A DNA stretch of 64,000 bases from Bryobacter sp. GTDB taxonomy: Bacteria > Acidobacteriota > Terriglobia > Bryobacterales > Bryobacteraceae. The DNA lies in contig JALHNH010000005.1 of the NCBI GenBank assembly GCA_022843625.1, forward strand, positions 62,001 through 126,000. The letters run 5' to 3'. The translations under genes were made by a program, and so were the position numbers. Shown piece after piece: positions 46,703 to 55,959 of this stretch (positions are counted from its first letter, which is position 1; every line of letters begins with the position of its first letter). The notes under the pieces were generated by a model. That model searched no databases, was not told where the DNA came from, and was given only the letters and a program-made list of their open reading frames with translations.

Positions 46703-46990
46703 ACAGATTTAACTCTATTCTATCATCTGTAACGAAAAAGCGTCAAAGAATGGCAGAGAAGCAAAAAATGTGGCCTTAAGATGGCAAATTCGGGCAAGCG
46801 GTCCTCGCAGCCAACCCAGGGCACTTAGCCCTGATCTCGGCCAACGACAAACTGTGGACACTTTCAAATCGCTGAGCGCGCACCCCACGAAAAGTCGTTC
46901 AAGAAATAATTCAACTCGATTTCCCCCAGAATCAACAACTTCCGAAAACCATGGTTCGGATTCGACTCCTCAAATGTTAGCTTCAACATC

Positions 46991-47019
46991 GGGAGGCGCT
47001 CCATGCGCCTCCCTTTTTT
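46991..47019 (+). promoter_or_regulatory. Hairpin with U-tract in 5' leader (attenuator/cis-RNA-like), copy 1
   Basis: GGGAGGCGC-tccat-GCGCCTCCC-TTTTTT, ~30 nt before the next ATG. Confidence 0.65.
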
Positions 47020-47047
47020 ATTCAAAACAGAAAAGGATAAAACACCC

Positions 47048-47677
47048 ATGCCAACGCAAGCTCAAATCGATGCCAACCGGCAAAATGCAAAGAAGTCCAC
47101 CGGCCCGAAAACCGCCGTAGGCCGCGCCGCCTCCGCCGCCAACAGCACCCGTCACGGCCTCACCGCCAACCCCACAACCATCTTTGAAAACAATCCGCAC
47201 GAACGAAGCCAATACGATCTGCTAAAGGCCAAGCTCCTCAAGCAATGCCTCCCCGAAGGCGAACTCGAACTCCAAACCTTCGAGCGCTACACGTTCGCCC
47301 TCTTCCAGGTAGACCGCGCAAGACAGATGGAAATCGACGCCCAGGACCGCTGGTCAAACGAACCCAATAACGAAATCCTCTTCAACCAGATGGAGCGCAT
47401 CCTAAAACTCTGCGCCGCCCAGGAGCGCCGCGCCGACAGAGCCCTCAAAGAGCTGACAAAGCTGCAGAGAGACCGCATCCTCGCCATGGACATCCACACC
47501 GAAGTCTACTTACTGGACAAAACCCTCGACATCCCCGCGACCTTCCCCATGTTTGAGATACGCAAAACCGACCTCTCCAAAACCACCGCCGGCCTGCTCA
47601 CACTAAAGCTCATGGCCCTGATGCCAGAAGCCCGTGAAATCGTAGATAAACACCGCGCCTCAAAGCTAGCGGCCTGA
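47048..47677 (+). CDS. Conserved 'ANRQNAKKSTGPKTAVGRAASAANSTRHGL' hypothetical protein
   Basis: MPTQAQIDANRQNAKKSTGPKT... N-terminal signature; ATG at 47048. Confidence 0.8.
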   Translation: MPTQAQIDANRQNAKKSTGPKTAVGRAASAANSTRHGLTANPTTIFENNPHERSQYDLLKAKLLKQCLPEGELELQTFERYTFALFQVDRARQMEIDAQDRWSNEPNNEILFNQMERILKLCAAQERRADRALKELTKLQRDRILAMDIHTEVYLLDKTLDIPATFPMFEIRKTDLSKTTAGLLTLKLMALMPEAREIVDKHRASKLAA

Positions 47678-47790
47678 AAAAAACGAAACAAACCCAATCT
47701 GGACAAACCCGGCCCCAATGGGCCACAGATCTTCGACAATTGAATATCGCTCAAGGCCAGTGACACCACAGCCATCTCTATACGTCTGCC

Positions 47791-49242
47791 CTACCGCCAG
47801 GTCGACTCCCAGTCCCCCCACGGGCTCTTCACCTTCCCCACCTCCGCATTCACTTCGCGATAGTGTGACGCCTGCGCCCGCTCAACATAACGCGCCCCCG
47901 GCAAAAAATCATCGCCCGCCGCCTTCAACAGAGCATCCAACCTACGCTCCATCCGCGACTGCAGCGCATTGTCCTTGCCCACCAGATTCCGCATCTGATA
48001 AGGATCCTTCTGGTTGTCATACAGCAGCCAAGGCCCGTGAATCGAGCGCACATAAGTATGTCGCGGAGTCCGTACACCCCGATACTCCGCAAAGCCCTGC
48101 CGCCGCACAACAGCAAAAGAAGCAGGCAGATTCAGCAGCGCCGCCGGCTCCTGTGCATCCTTTCGCTTACCCCGGATCAACGCCGAATAGTCCGCACCCT
48201 GAGCCGATTCCACCTTCGGCAAATTCGCCAGGCCCAGCAGCGTCGGCAGGATATCCGGAACATCAATCGGTGTAATCGATGTCCGCCGCTGCCGCCCTAA
48301 CTCGCGCGGATAACGAATCAGCATCGGCACGCGGATCGATTCATCCCACGGCTGCTGCTTGTGATGCAGCCCCTGGCTCTGCAGCATGTCTCCATGGTCA
48401 GAGGTAAAGACAAAGATCGTATCCTCAGCCTGGCCAGTTGCCTCCACCGCATCTTTGAGTTGCTTCACACAATCATCGAGCGCCGCCATATGCGCGTAAT
48501 AACCACGCAGATTCTTGAGGGCCTCTTCGCGATGCGAAGCCGGCACGTTATCACGCAGCTTCAACTCCCGGTTGCGATAAAGAGCCTGGTAATTCTCAGG
48601 CGCTGTCCCGTAAGGGTCATGCGGCGGCCCAAGCGAAAGCAACAGAAAGTAAGGATCACTCCCGCGTCCCCGCTGCCGGATAAACTCACAGGCATCGCGA
48701 GTCTGTGCGATACCGTCATAACCTTCCCAGTAGCGAGGCGTCGGGTCATTGCCCTCGTAATAAAGCGAGCGGTTGTAATTGTGCGTGCACTCGCAAACCT
48801 TCCAATAATCGAACCCAAAATGCGACGATTCCGGAACGTAGGAAAGCCGCCGCTCCGCCTTGCCTTCCGGGCTCCCGTAGATGTGCCATTTGCCGATGTA
48901 ACCCGTCGAATATCCGGCTTTTCGAAACGCCCCGCCCAGCGTCTCTCCTTGCGGCTTCAGCTCCACATCATTCACAACCAAACCATGCCTCACCGCATAC
49001 TGACCCGTCATCAGCGACCCTCGATAGGGGCTGCACACCGGTAACCCGGAGACGGCATTGACGAAATCAAACGACTCCCGCGACAACGCGTCAATGTGCG
49101 GAGTTTGCGCATTTGGGTCGCCTCGATAGCCAAACGCTTGCGCCCGCCACTGGTCTACCAGGACAAATACGACATTCGGACGCCGCACCTTCTGCGCCTG
49201 CGCCGCCAATACAGCCCCTTGGAGAAAAGCTCGCCGTTGCAT
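47791..49242 (-). CDS. Sulfatase (arylsulfatase family), Tat/secretory-like N-terminus
   Basis: RRPNVVFVLVDQWRAQAFGYRG; formylglycine motif CSPYRGSLMTG; SDHGDMLQSQGLHHKQQPWDESIRVPMLI. Confidence 0.95.
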   Translation of the reverse strand: MQRRAFLQGAVLAAQAQKVRRPNVVFVLVDQWRAQAFGYRGDPNAQTPHIDALSRESFDFVNAVSGLPVCSPYRGSLMTGQYAVRHGLVVNDVELKPQGETLGGAFRKAGYSTGYIGKWHIYGSPEGKAERRLSYVPESSHFGFDYWKVCECTHNYNRSLYYEGNDPTPRYWEGYDGIAQTRDACEFIRQRGRGSDPYFLLLSLGPPHDPYGTAPENYQALYRNRELKLRDNVPASHREEALKNLRGYYAHMAALDDCVKQLKDAVEATGQAEDTIFVFTSDHGDMLQSQGLHHKQQPWDESIRVPMLIRYPRELGRQRRTSITPIDVPDILPTLLGLANLPKVESAQGADYSALIRGKRKDAQEPAALLNLPASFAVVRRQGFAEYRGVRTPRHTYVRSIHGPWLLYDNQKDPYQMRNLVGKDNALQSRMERRLDALLKAAGDDFLPGARYVERAQASHYREVNAEVGKVKSPWGDWESTWR

Positions 49243-49345
49243 ACCCTAACCTACCGTATTCACGGCCAAAGATCGAAACCAAAATAGCTACTACCTGAAC
49301 TGGAATAAAATGACTGGCAGTAGAGAGAAAGGTCTTCTTCGTCAC

Positions 49346-50821
49346 ATGCGATTCCTTTGTGTCCTCCTGTCAATCGCTGCCCACCTGTCTTTTGCTCAGC
49401 AAACCGAAACAGTTTTCGAACACCGTGTCCTAGTGCCAACAACATCGCTCGACAGCGAGCGCGATGTCGAAGCAAGCCTCACTCGCAATGTGAATCAGTT
49501 GGCAATGCTTGGCTTTGAGGTCGGAGCCATTATCGGTGGGCGCGGACCGCTCCTCGATCGACTGCTGGACCGTAAAGCCTATGTGCCCGGAATGGTAGAC
49601 CATGGAGGCCAGGCTTTTGTCGTCATGCACCGGCCCGTCGGCCATCCTGTGCCAGCCCGGGAATACCGCTTCCTTCATACGCGGACGCCGCTTGGCGTCC
49701 AGGAAATCGTCTCAGCCATTGCTTCTGAAGGCTTCCGGCTTACCATCACCGCCTGGGAAGGAGATTACTTCCACGCCGTCTTCGAACGCATTAACGGCAC
49801 CCCTCCGGTGGAGTATCGCGTCTTCCGCACCCAGTCCCGGCGTGGTTGGGACCAGCAAATGCTCAGCAGCCCCGAACTGAAACAGCGGATCACGCGTGTC
49901 ATTCCCATGACGTTGGACTCGGCCATTGTCGAACTGGGCGCGCCACAAGCATCCCCAGCCGACTTCGTTTGGGAGAGCGATTCCCCAAGCAACCAGTCGC
50001 GCCACGAGTCTCGACTCAATACCAGAGCGGCAGCAGGCTTCCGTGTACAAATAGCTCGCATGCGAGGCAACATTCTTGATGTCGCATTACTAAAACCCGC
50101 TGGAGCTTCCGGCCCGGCTCCGGCCCTCGATCTAAACGACGGTCCCTGGGGTATGCCGTGCAGCAAGGGGAAAATTGCCGGCGCAGATATCTGGTCTGAC
50201 GGCGATGTCTACTGCGTCGCAGAGGATCCCGCAGGTTCAGTGTCCAACCGGGGCTTTGATATGGTGGTCGCGCCGGAAGCCAGCATGGACGGCCAGCTCT
50301 TTTTTGGACGGCCCAGTTGCGAAGTTGGTGCCCGCCTCACTTCGGCCCGTCCAACAACCGCGCGCATCGCTCGCGCCTTTCAACTCGAGAGCGAAATCAA
50401 CCGCCGCGTCCTACCCGGTTACCGCGTGACCCGCGCCTTCGCTGGCATCAAGGAGGACGCTGAACAGCGCCTCGTCTTCTTCACCTCGCGCCTCCCTCTG
50501 CCAGTGTTCGAAGGAAAGCCAGCCAGCCGCGTCAAGCCCCCGCCTTTGATCGCCGAACTCGATGGGCTCGGACAGCAACTTCTCTCCGGGCGGGAGCGCG
50601 AGATCAACACCTCCCTTGCCTCAGAGCTTGGTGTAAACGACACCACTGTGTGGGCCGAGATCAATGATTTTCGCGCCAATCGGCACGTTCTACTCCTCGG
50701 ATGCACGGCACACCGGCTGGATCGTGAGCGAGCGGAAACAGTTCTGCGAGGCTTGCTTGCCCGCACTCCTTACTCAGGATTCCGCATCCGGAACGAAATC
50801 CGCATTGAGCTCTTTCGTTAG
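49346..50821 (+). CDS. Secreted hypothetical protein
   Basis: Signal peptide MRFLCVLLSIAAHLSFAQQ; complete ORF. Confidence 0.65.
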   Translation: MRFLCVLLSIAAHLSFAQQTETVFEHRVLVPTTSLDSERDVEASLTRNVNQLAMLGFEVGAIIGGRGPLLDRLLDRKAYVPGMVDHGGQAFVVMHRPVGHPVPAREYRFLHTRTPLGVQEIVSAIASEGFRLTITAWEGDYFHAVFERINGTPPVEYRVFRTQSRRGWDQQMLSSPELKQRITRVIPMTLDSAIVELGAPQASPADFVWESDSPSNQSRHESRLNTRAAAGFRVQIARMRGNILDVALLKPAGASGPAPALDLNDGPWGMPCSKGKIAGADIWSDGDVYCVAEDPAGSVSNRGFDMVVAPEASMDGQLFFGRPSCEVGARLTSARPTTARIARAFQLESEINRRVLPGYRVTRAFAGIKEDAEQRLVFFTSRLPLPVFEGKPASRVKPPPLIAELDGLGQQLLSGREREINTSLASELGVNDTTVWAEINDFRANRHVLLLGCTAHRLDRERAETVLRGLLARTPYSGFRIRNEIRIELFR

Positions 50822-51134
50822 CGAGCTACCTGAAGCGCGCCTGCCTTTAGCGTGAAGCCTTTGCAAGAATCCCGAGACAGCCACCCAACGGTCTGATCCC
50901 TATGAGGACTCAGCCCTTTTGCTTCTCCGTCCATTATCTTGAATGCTTATGAAAGTCTCCCAACCAATCCCAGCTATAACTTCGCCTTAGCCCCGCAGCA
51001 CCGTCCCAAGTAATGTACTCTGTCCTATTGGCATTTGTTCAGAACAAAAGTGCCAAATTGAAGGAGACCCAAAAGCCAGTGCCCCCTGTCTTAGCGACAT
51101 TAGCCGCACCCCAAGGTGCCTTGGAAGCAAAAGC

Positions 51135-52739
51135 ATGCCCAAATTTCTTATCGATTTGCTGAATTCCAGCAAGTGGCAAGCAGTGTTCTTCCTGCTGATC
51201 GTGGGCGTTGCTTCGCTGCGAATTGTCCGAACCTATCACTTCTACAACCAAAGCATGGATGAAGCGGCTCACGTGAACTGCGGCCTCGAATGGCTAGGCC
51301 AGGGAACCTTCAACGCCGAACCCCAACACCCACCCCTGCCGCGCGTGTTAATGGCAATCGGGCCATATCTTCGAGGTGCCCGCTTTGATCCGAAGCTGAA
51401 AACTTTGAGCGATAGTAATAACGTTTTTCACACAGCCGGGGACTATTGGGAAACCCTGAGCTCGGCAAGAATCGCCACTTTGTTCTGGTTCCTTCTGGCT
51501 TGTACATCGCTGTTTCTCTTTGCCCGGCGCTGGTGCGGGGCCGGCGTGGCCCTGCTCGCCGTTTTCTTGTTTACTCTTCTCCCTTCTGTACTAACTCACG
51601 CAGGCATGGCGACAAACGATATGGCTGCTACGGCGGCACTAATCTTTATCCTCTATTCCTTCTCCCGCTATTGGAGCGCACCAGGCTTCGGGAATGCGGC
51701 ACTCAGCGGTGTGGCCCTCGCGGTAGCGCTCGGGTCGAAAATGTCGCTCTTTCTGTTTGTTCCTCTAACGGTTGCACCCTTCTTTTTCGCCTTGGGGCCG
51801 CCCAGGAACAGGACCCGGCAAGAATGGCAGCGCTTCGCAAGCCATGCGGCCGTCTTTCTATCGGTGGCCCTGTTTTTGTTATCGGCGCTTTATCGTTTTG
51901 AGCTAACGCCCGTAGCCCGCTTCTGGAATCTGCCCCTGCCGCTGAATGGGCTCAAGCTTGGATTTCTCCAACTATTGGCTCATAACAACGACGGCCATGA
52001 AGCCGTGTTTTTTGGAGAATACCGCCGCTATGGCTTCAAGCTGTTTTTCCCGGTGATGCTATTACTAAAGACTCCCCTGGGCATTCTGTTTTTGGTCATA
52101 GCGGGTTATGTAGGCTTGCTCTTCCGCTGGAAGACCTGGGCAGTGCCTGTAAGAATTGGATTGTGTGCCGCACCGGCAATCGTGGCCGCTTGCATGACCT
52201 CTTCCATAAATATCGGGGTCCGTCATGTTCTGCCCGTTTATCCCTTCCTGGCTTTAGCGGGGGCCCTGGGGCTAAGTCTGGTGCCTAAACGAATTCCACC
52301 AGCAGCTCTCCGGTCTCTCTTGGGTTTTGCCCTGCTGGTAGCAACCGTCGAATCTGCAACTGCCGTTGCAGACCCCTTGCCCTGGTTTAACTTATTGGCT
52401 CCCGAGCCCCTCGACCTCGTGACTGTAGATTCTGACCTCGATTGGGGCCAGAACCTGCACCGGCTTTCGAAGTATTTGAAAGATGAAAAAATTGAAAAGC
52501 TGGGGTTGTTTTACTTTGGCAGCGCACAGTATGAATTCTTCGACTTTCCCAAGAGTGTTACTGGAGTCACCGAAAAGAACCCAATGCCTGGTTATGTGGT
52601 GGTAAGTTCTTATATCCGCCGCTTGGAATGTCTGAAGAGCGGCAAATTCTGTTGGCTAAATCAATTTCAACCGGAGCGCTCCATCGGGGATTCGATCCAC
52701 ATCTACTACATCCCCGGGGGAAGCCTGGCAGTGCCCTAG
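51135..52739 (+). CDS. Multi-TM glycosyltransferase (GT39/ArnT/PMT-like)
   Basis: MDEAAHVNCGLEWLGQGTFNAEPQHPPLPRVLMAI then multiple TM helices. Confidence 0.85.
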   Translation: MPKFLIDLLNSSKWQAVFFLLIVGVASLRIVRTYHFYNQSMDEAAHVNCGLEWLGQGTFNAEPQHPPLPRVLMAIGPYLRGARFDPKLKTLSDSNNVFHTAGDYWETLSSARIATLFWFLLACTSLFLFARRWCGAGVALLAVFLFTLLPSVLTHAGMATNDMAATAALIFILYSFSRYWSAPGFGNAALSGVALAVALGSKMSLFLFVPLTVAPFFFALGPPRNRTRQEWQRFASHAAVFLSVALFLLSALYRFELTPVARFWNLPLPLNGLKLGFLQLLAHNNDGHEAVFFGEYRRYGFKLFFPVMLLLKTPLGILFLVIAGYVGLLFRWKTWAVPVRIGLCAAPAIVAACMTSSINIGVRHVLPVYPFLALAGALGLSLVPKRIPPAALRSLLGFALLVATVESATAVADPLPWFNLLAPEPLDLVTVDSDLDWGQNLHRLSKYLKDEKIEKLGLFYFGSAQYEFFDFPKSVTGVTEKNPMPGYVVVSSYIRRLECLKSGKFCWLNQFQPERSIGDSIHIYYIPGGSLAVP

Positions 52740-52893
52740 CTATTTGCAAGTGGCCCATCCCCGGGCTTGATTCAGGCAAAATGTGACCTCCACTGGTCAC
52801 AATAACCTCAGGCGGCCAATACTCTTTGCCATCTGTTCAATGAAATCAACAATATAAGCTGGCCCTGAAAATGCTTCATCCATTTCAGAGTCA

Positions 52894-53853
52894 ATGAATA
52901 TGAAAACCAACATAGCGATAGCCTTCCTTGGCTTCGCCACTTTAGCCAACGCCCAGTCCATCCGGGCTACGATCACTGGTGGCGACGCAAATGCCGATGG
53001 CAAATGTACTTTTGAAGTTGTGGTCGACGGCTCGGCCGAAGTAGAGATCCGCGGCGACATTGGGAACATCCGCCAGATCTCAGGCCAGGCTGCCTCCTGG
53101 CGCCGCCTCACCTGCAACCAACCACTCCCCAACAATCCCGGCAACTTCCGCTTCAAAGGCATCGATGGCCGTGGCGAACAAACACTGGCCCGCGATCCCA
53201 ACTCCAGCGGCGGCGTCGCCGTCATTCGTATTAACGACCCCAAGGGCGGCTCCCATGCCTATACCGGCGACATCGAATGGAAAGGCGGTAACTATAGCTT
53301 CGGCGGAACCGGCAACTGGGACACCGGTCGCATCTCAGATGGCAATTGGAACAATTCCATTGGCAACAACGACGCGCTCCGAATTTGTAAGCAGCAGGTG
53401 GTGCAAACCCGCAATGTGCGTGCCAATCGCGTTCAGGTGAGCCGTGGAGATGCGCAGCAAAATGGCGATACCCTGGTCAACTTCACATTCCGCAATGCCA
53501 ACAATGTCAGCCGACGGGGCTTCTGTACCATCTCTTCAACCGGTCAGATTTTGCGCTTCGAACTGGAGCGAAACAACAACGGGAACAACAACCGCAACAA
53601 TAACGCAACTGGCGTTTTCGGCAATAACGGCAACAGTCGCGCCTCCTTCAATCAGGCCTTGGACTCCTGCCAGTCTGAAGTCGCACGCCGCCTCGGTATA
53701 ACCTCAACCGATATCCGCGTTCAGCACGGCATCGACCCCGGCAACGGCGACTATCTCGTCAACTACCAGGCCCAAGACCGCTTAAGGCGCATCCGAACTG
53801 GTTATTGCCGCGTCTCAGCCACGGGCGAGATTGAAGATTTTCGCCAGCAATAG
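52894..53853 (+). CDS. Secreted hypothetical protein, duplicated C-terminal domain
   Basis: Signal peptide MKTNIAIAFLGFATLANA; two related C-terminal units (GDTLVNFTFRN...GFCTISSTGQILRF / GDYLVNYQAQD...GYCRVSATGEIEDF). Confidence 0.7.
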   Translation: MNMKTNIAIAFLGFATLANAQSIRATITGGDANADGKCTFEVVVDGSAEVEIRGDIGNIRQISGQAASWRRLTCNQPLPNNPGNFRFKGIDGRGEQTLARDPNSSGGVAVIRINDPKGGSHAYTGDIEWKGGNYSFGGTGNWDTGRISDGNWNNSIGNNDALRICKQQVVQTRNVRANRVQVSRGDAQQNGDTLVNFTFRNANNVSRRGFCTISSTGQILRFELERNNNGNNNRNNNATGVFGNNGNSRASFNQALDSCQSEVARRLGITSTDIRVQHGIDPGNGDYLVNYQAQDRLRRIRTGYCRVSATGEIEDFRQQ

Positions 53854-53969
53854 ACTTCGACAGCAGTAAAAACTAGACAGACAGGCTTGATGGCTGCCAC
53901 CATCAGGCCTTCATGTTTTTATGCCGAACTCATTACTAATGTCTCGTTCCAGGAAAAAGCTATCTATAT

Positions 53970-54273
53970 TTCCCCCGGAATCAACAAGATCCAAAAACTA
54001 GGGTTCGTTATAGCCATCCGGTCTGATAGCTTCTCAGTTGTAGGGGCGCTTTTGCGCCCCTTTTCAATTTCAGATCAGAATAAAACAACAATGTCTCCTC
54101 AAGCGCTAATCGATGCCAACAGGGCAGAATGCGAAGAAGTCTACCGAGCCAGAATACTCCCGGAAGCCCGCGCAATCAAGGAAAACCGAACGAACTCAAT
54201 GCAGGAATCAAACTCGATACCCCCGGAAGATCTCAAACGCTTCGTTCAATCCGTGTACCCGTCTGCGGAGTGA
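53970..54273 (+). pseudogene. Decayed second copy of the hairpin-leader + ANRQNAKKSTGPKT unit
   Basis: Leader and hairpin (AGGGGCGC-tttt-GCGCCCCT at 54042-54061) resemble copy 1; QNAKKSTEP readable only in a shifted frame after IDANR. Confidence 0.65.
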
Positions 54274-55134
54274 TCAGTAGACATCGAGATCTTTACCAAT
54301 CGCGAAATGTCCTGAGTAGGTAGACCGGATTTCTTTGGTGAGCTGCGATTCGGGGACGCCCCAGAGGAGCAGGTGGGTCAGAACCAGAAGTTTGGGCTTC
54401 GCCAGCGTAGCGATTTTTCCAACGTCCGGGCCGGACGTATGGGCGTTGCGGTGATAGGCCTGCCATTGAGGCGGACGGCGCGTTAGGCCAAGTTCGCTGT
54501 AGACCTCATGCACCAGGATGTCGCAACCGTTGCAGAGCTTGGCGATCTCTTCGTTGTAGATGGTGTCGCCTGAGACAACGATGCGCTTGTCGGGAGTCTG
54601 AAAGTGGAAGGCGAAGCTGTTCGGCCAGCCGGCGTGCTCTACCGCGATTGCAGTGACGGTTATATTGGAATCCTTGTAGACAATGCCGGGTTTGATTTCA
54701 CTAACTTCGATGCGGTAAGAGGCAGGGTCGCCTTTTTCCAGTTTGTTCACCCGGTTGTCGATGTCCTCTTTGTAAGCAGCCTCTATGTGGCGGGCCATGG
54801 ATTTAGTGCCTTTGGGGCCGATGAGTTTGAGGGGGGCGTGGCGGTCGAGCACTGCGGGCATGAGATAGAAATCGGCCAGGCCGGCGGTGTGGTCCGAGTG
54901 CAGGTGCGTGAGAAAGGCCGTCTTTAAGTTGGCCGGGGCGAGGGCCTGAATTCCCTTTTCTGCGGCGGCAGCGGCTCGGCGGACGACACCGGGGCCAAGA
55001 TCGACTACATAGGAGGCACCGTTGACTACGATGGCCGTCGAGGGACCGGAGCGGAGAGGGTCGGCGTTTGGCGTGCCCGTGCCAAGAAGGACGACTTGAG
55101 TTTGGGCCCAGGTGAGAAGCAGCAAAGACAGCAT
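54274..55134 (-). CDS. Metallo-beta-lactamase-fold hydrolase (RNase Z/arylsulfatase-like), secreted
   Basis: VVLLGTGTPNADPLRSGPSTAIVVNG; FLTHLHSDHTAGLADF; VVSGDTIYNEE. Confidence 0.88.
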   Translation of the reverse strand: MLSLLLLTWAQTQVVLLGTGTPNADPLRSGPSTAIVVNGASYVVDLGPGVVRRAAAAAEKGIQALAPANLKTAFLTHLHSDHTAGLADFYLMPAVLDRHAPLKLIGPKGTKSMARHIEAAYKEDIDNRVNKLEKGDPASYRIEVSEIKPGIVYKDSNITVTAIAVEHAGWPNSFAFHFQTPDKRIVVSGDTIYNEEIAKLCNGCDILVHEVYSELGLTRRPPQWQAYHRNAHTSGPDVGKIATLAKPKLLVLTHLLLWGVPESQLTKEIRSTYSGHFAIGKDLDVY

Positions 55135-55160
55135 CCCACTAGACTATACAGAAGGAACCT

Positions 55161-55475
55161 ATGGGAGCAAAAGAAAGACAGCGTAAGATCCTTGAAGAGG
55201 CTTGGGTGGGCGATGCCGTGTTGTCGCTCTATGCGCGGCGCAGGATTCTGGTCGATGGCCGGGGGATTGATAACGAAAAAGCAATCCGGATGACATCGAA
55301 TAAATTTCTTCAGGTGACCGGGGATGCTTCAGAAGTGGAAGCCAGGATCGGACGCTTGTTCGAGGCTGAGGGGCTCGAGGCGGCCTTCGCCTGGATTGAA
55401 GCTACGCTTGTGCCTGTGTTTGAAAAGCAAGAGCGGAGGATTGCTCCTCCGCTCTTGCGTAATAAAAGACCCTGA
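55161..55475 (+). CDS. Mini-ribonuclease III-like (RNase III domain) protein, 104 aa
   Basis: LEEAWVGDAVLSLYARRRIL...AIRMTSNKFLQV resembles the RNase III signature. Confidence 0.6.
   Translation: MGAKERQRKILEEAWVGDAVLSLYARRRILVDGRGIDNEKAIRMTSNKFLQVTGDASEVEARIGRLFEAEGLEAAFAWIEATLVPVFEKQERRIAPPLLRNKRP
55421..55458 (-). terminator. Perfect 14-bp hairpin terminator of the RRM gene, inside the 3' coding end of the opposing ORF
   Basis: GCAAGAGCGGAGGA-ttgc-TCCTCCGCTCTTGC (55427-55458); TTTT follows on the minus strand. Confidence 0.75.
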
Positions 55476-55486
55476 AGACTGGAAGC

Positions 55487-55843
55487 TTACCAGCGGGGTT
55501 CGCGACGTTCACGGCCGAAGCCGCCACCGCCACCAGGACGGCCACCGCCACCACCACCGGGACGGCCACCCCCGCCACCACCCGGACCACGCTCTTCGCG
55601 AGGACGGGCTTCGTTCACCTGAAGGGCACGACCACCGAGGTCTTTCCCATTCATCGATGCAATAGCGCGTTGTGCTTCTTCGGCATTCGGCATTTCCACG
55701 AAACCAAAACCGCGGCTACGGCCGGTCTCGCGCTCTTTCACGATCGTTGCTTTGTCGACCGGACCGTAAGCAGAGAAAGCTGCTTCCAGGTCGATTTCGG
55801 TCGTACGGAAGGAAAGGTTCCCCACGTAAATATTCGTCATCAT
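55487..55843 (-). CDS. Glycine-rich RRM RNA-binding protein
   Basis: RNP2 IYVGNL, RNP1 RGFGFVEM, Gly/Arg-rich tail. Confidence 0.95.
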   Translation of the reverse strand: MMTNIYVGNLSFRTTEIDLEAAFSAYGPVDKATIVKERETGRSRGFGFVEMPNAEEAQRAIASMNGKDLGGRALQVNEARPREERGPGGGGGGRPGGGGGGRPGGGGGFGRERREPRW

Positions 55844-55959
55844 ATCTCCTAAACTCTGTACTACTATTGATCGTTCATGAGGGAATCCGCGCCAGCCATT
55901 CTCATCGACATACCGACAGGAGCCAACCTCAAAACTATATTCCTATATTACCCACAACT

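Noticed and set aside
47791-49242. Functional link between sulfatase (CSPYR) and the FGE-like domain at 13.5-14.2 kb
   Set aside because: The genes are >33 kb apart and the FGE-like domain is in a T6SS kinase; no evidence that it activates this sulfatase.
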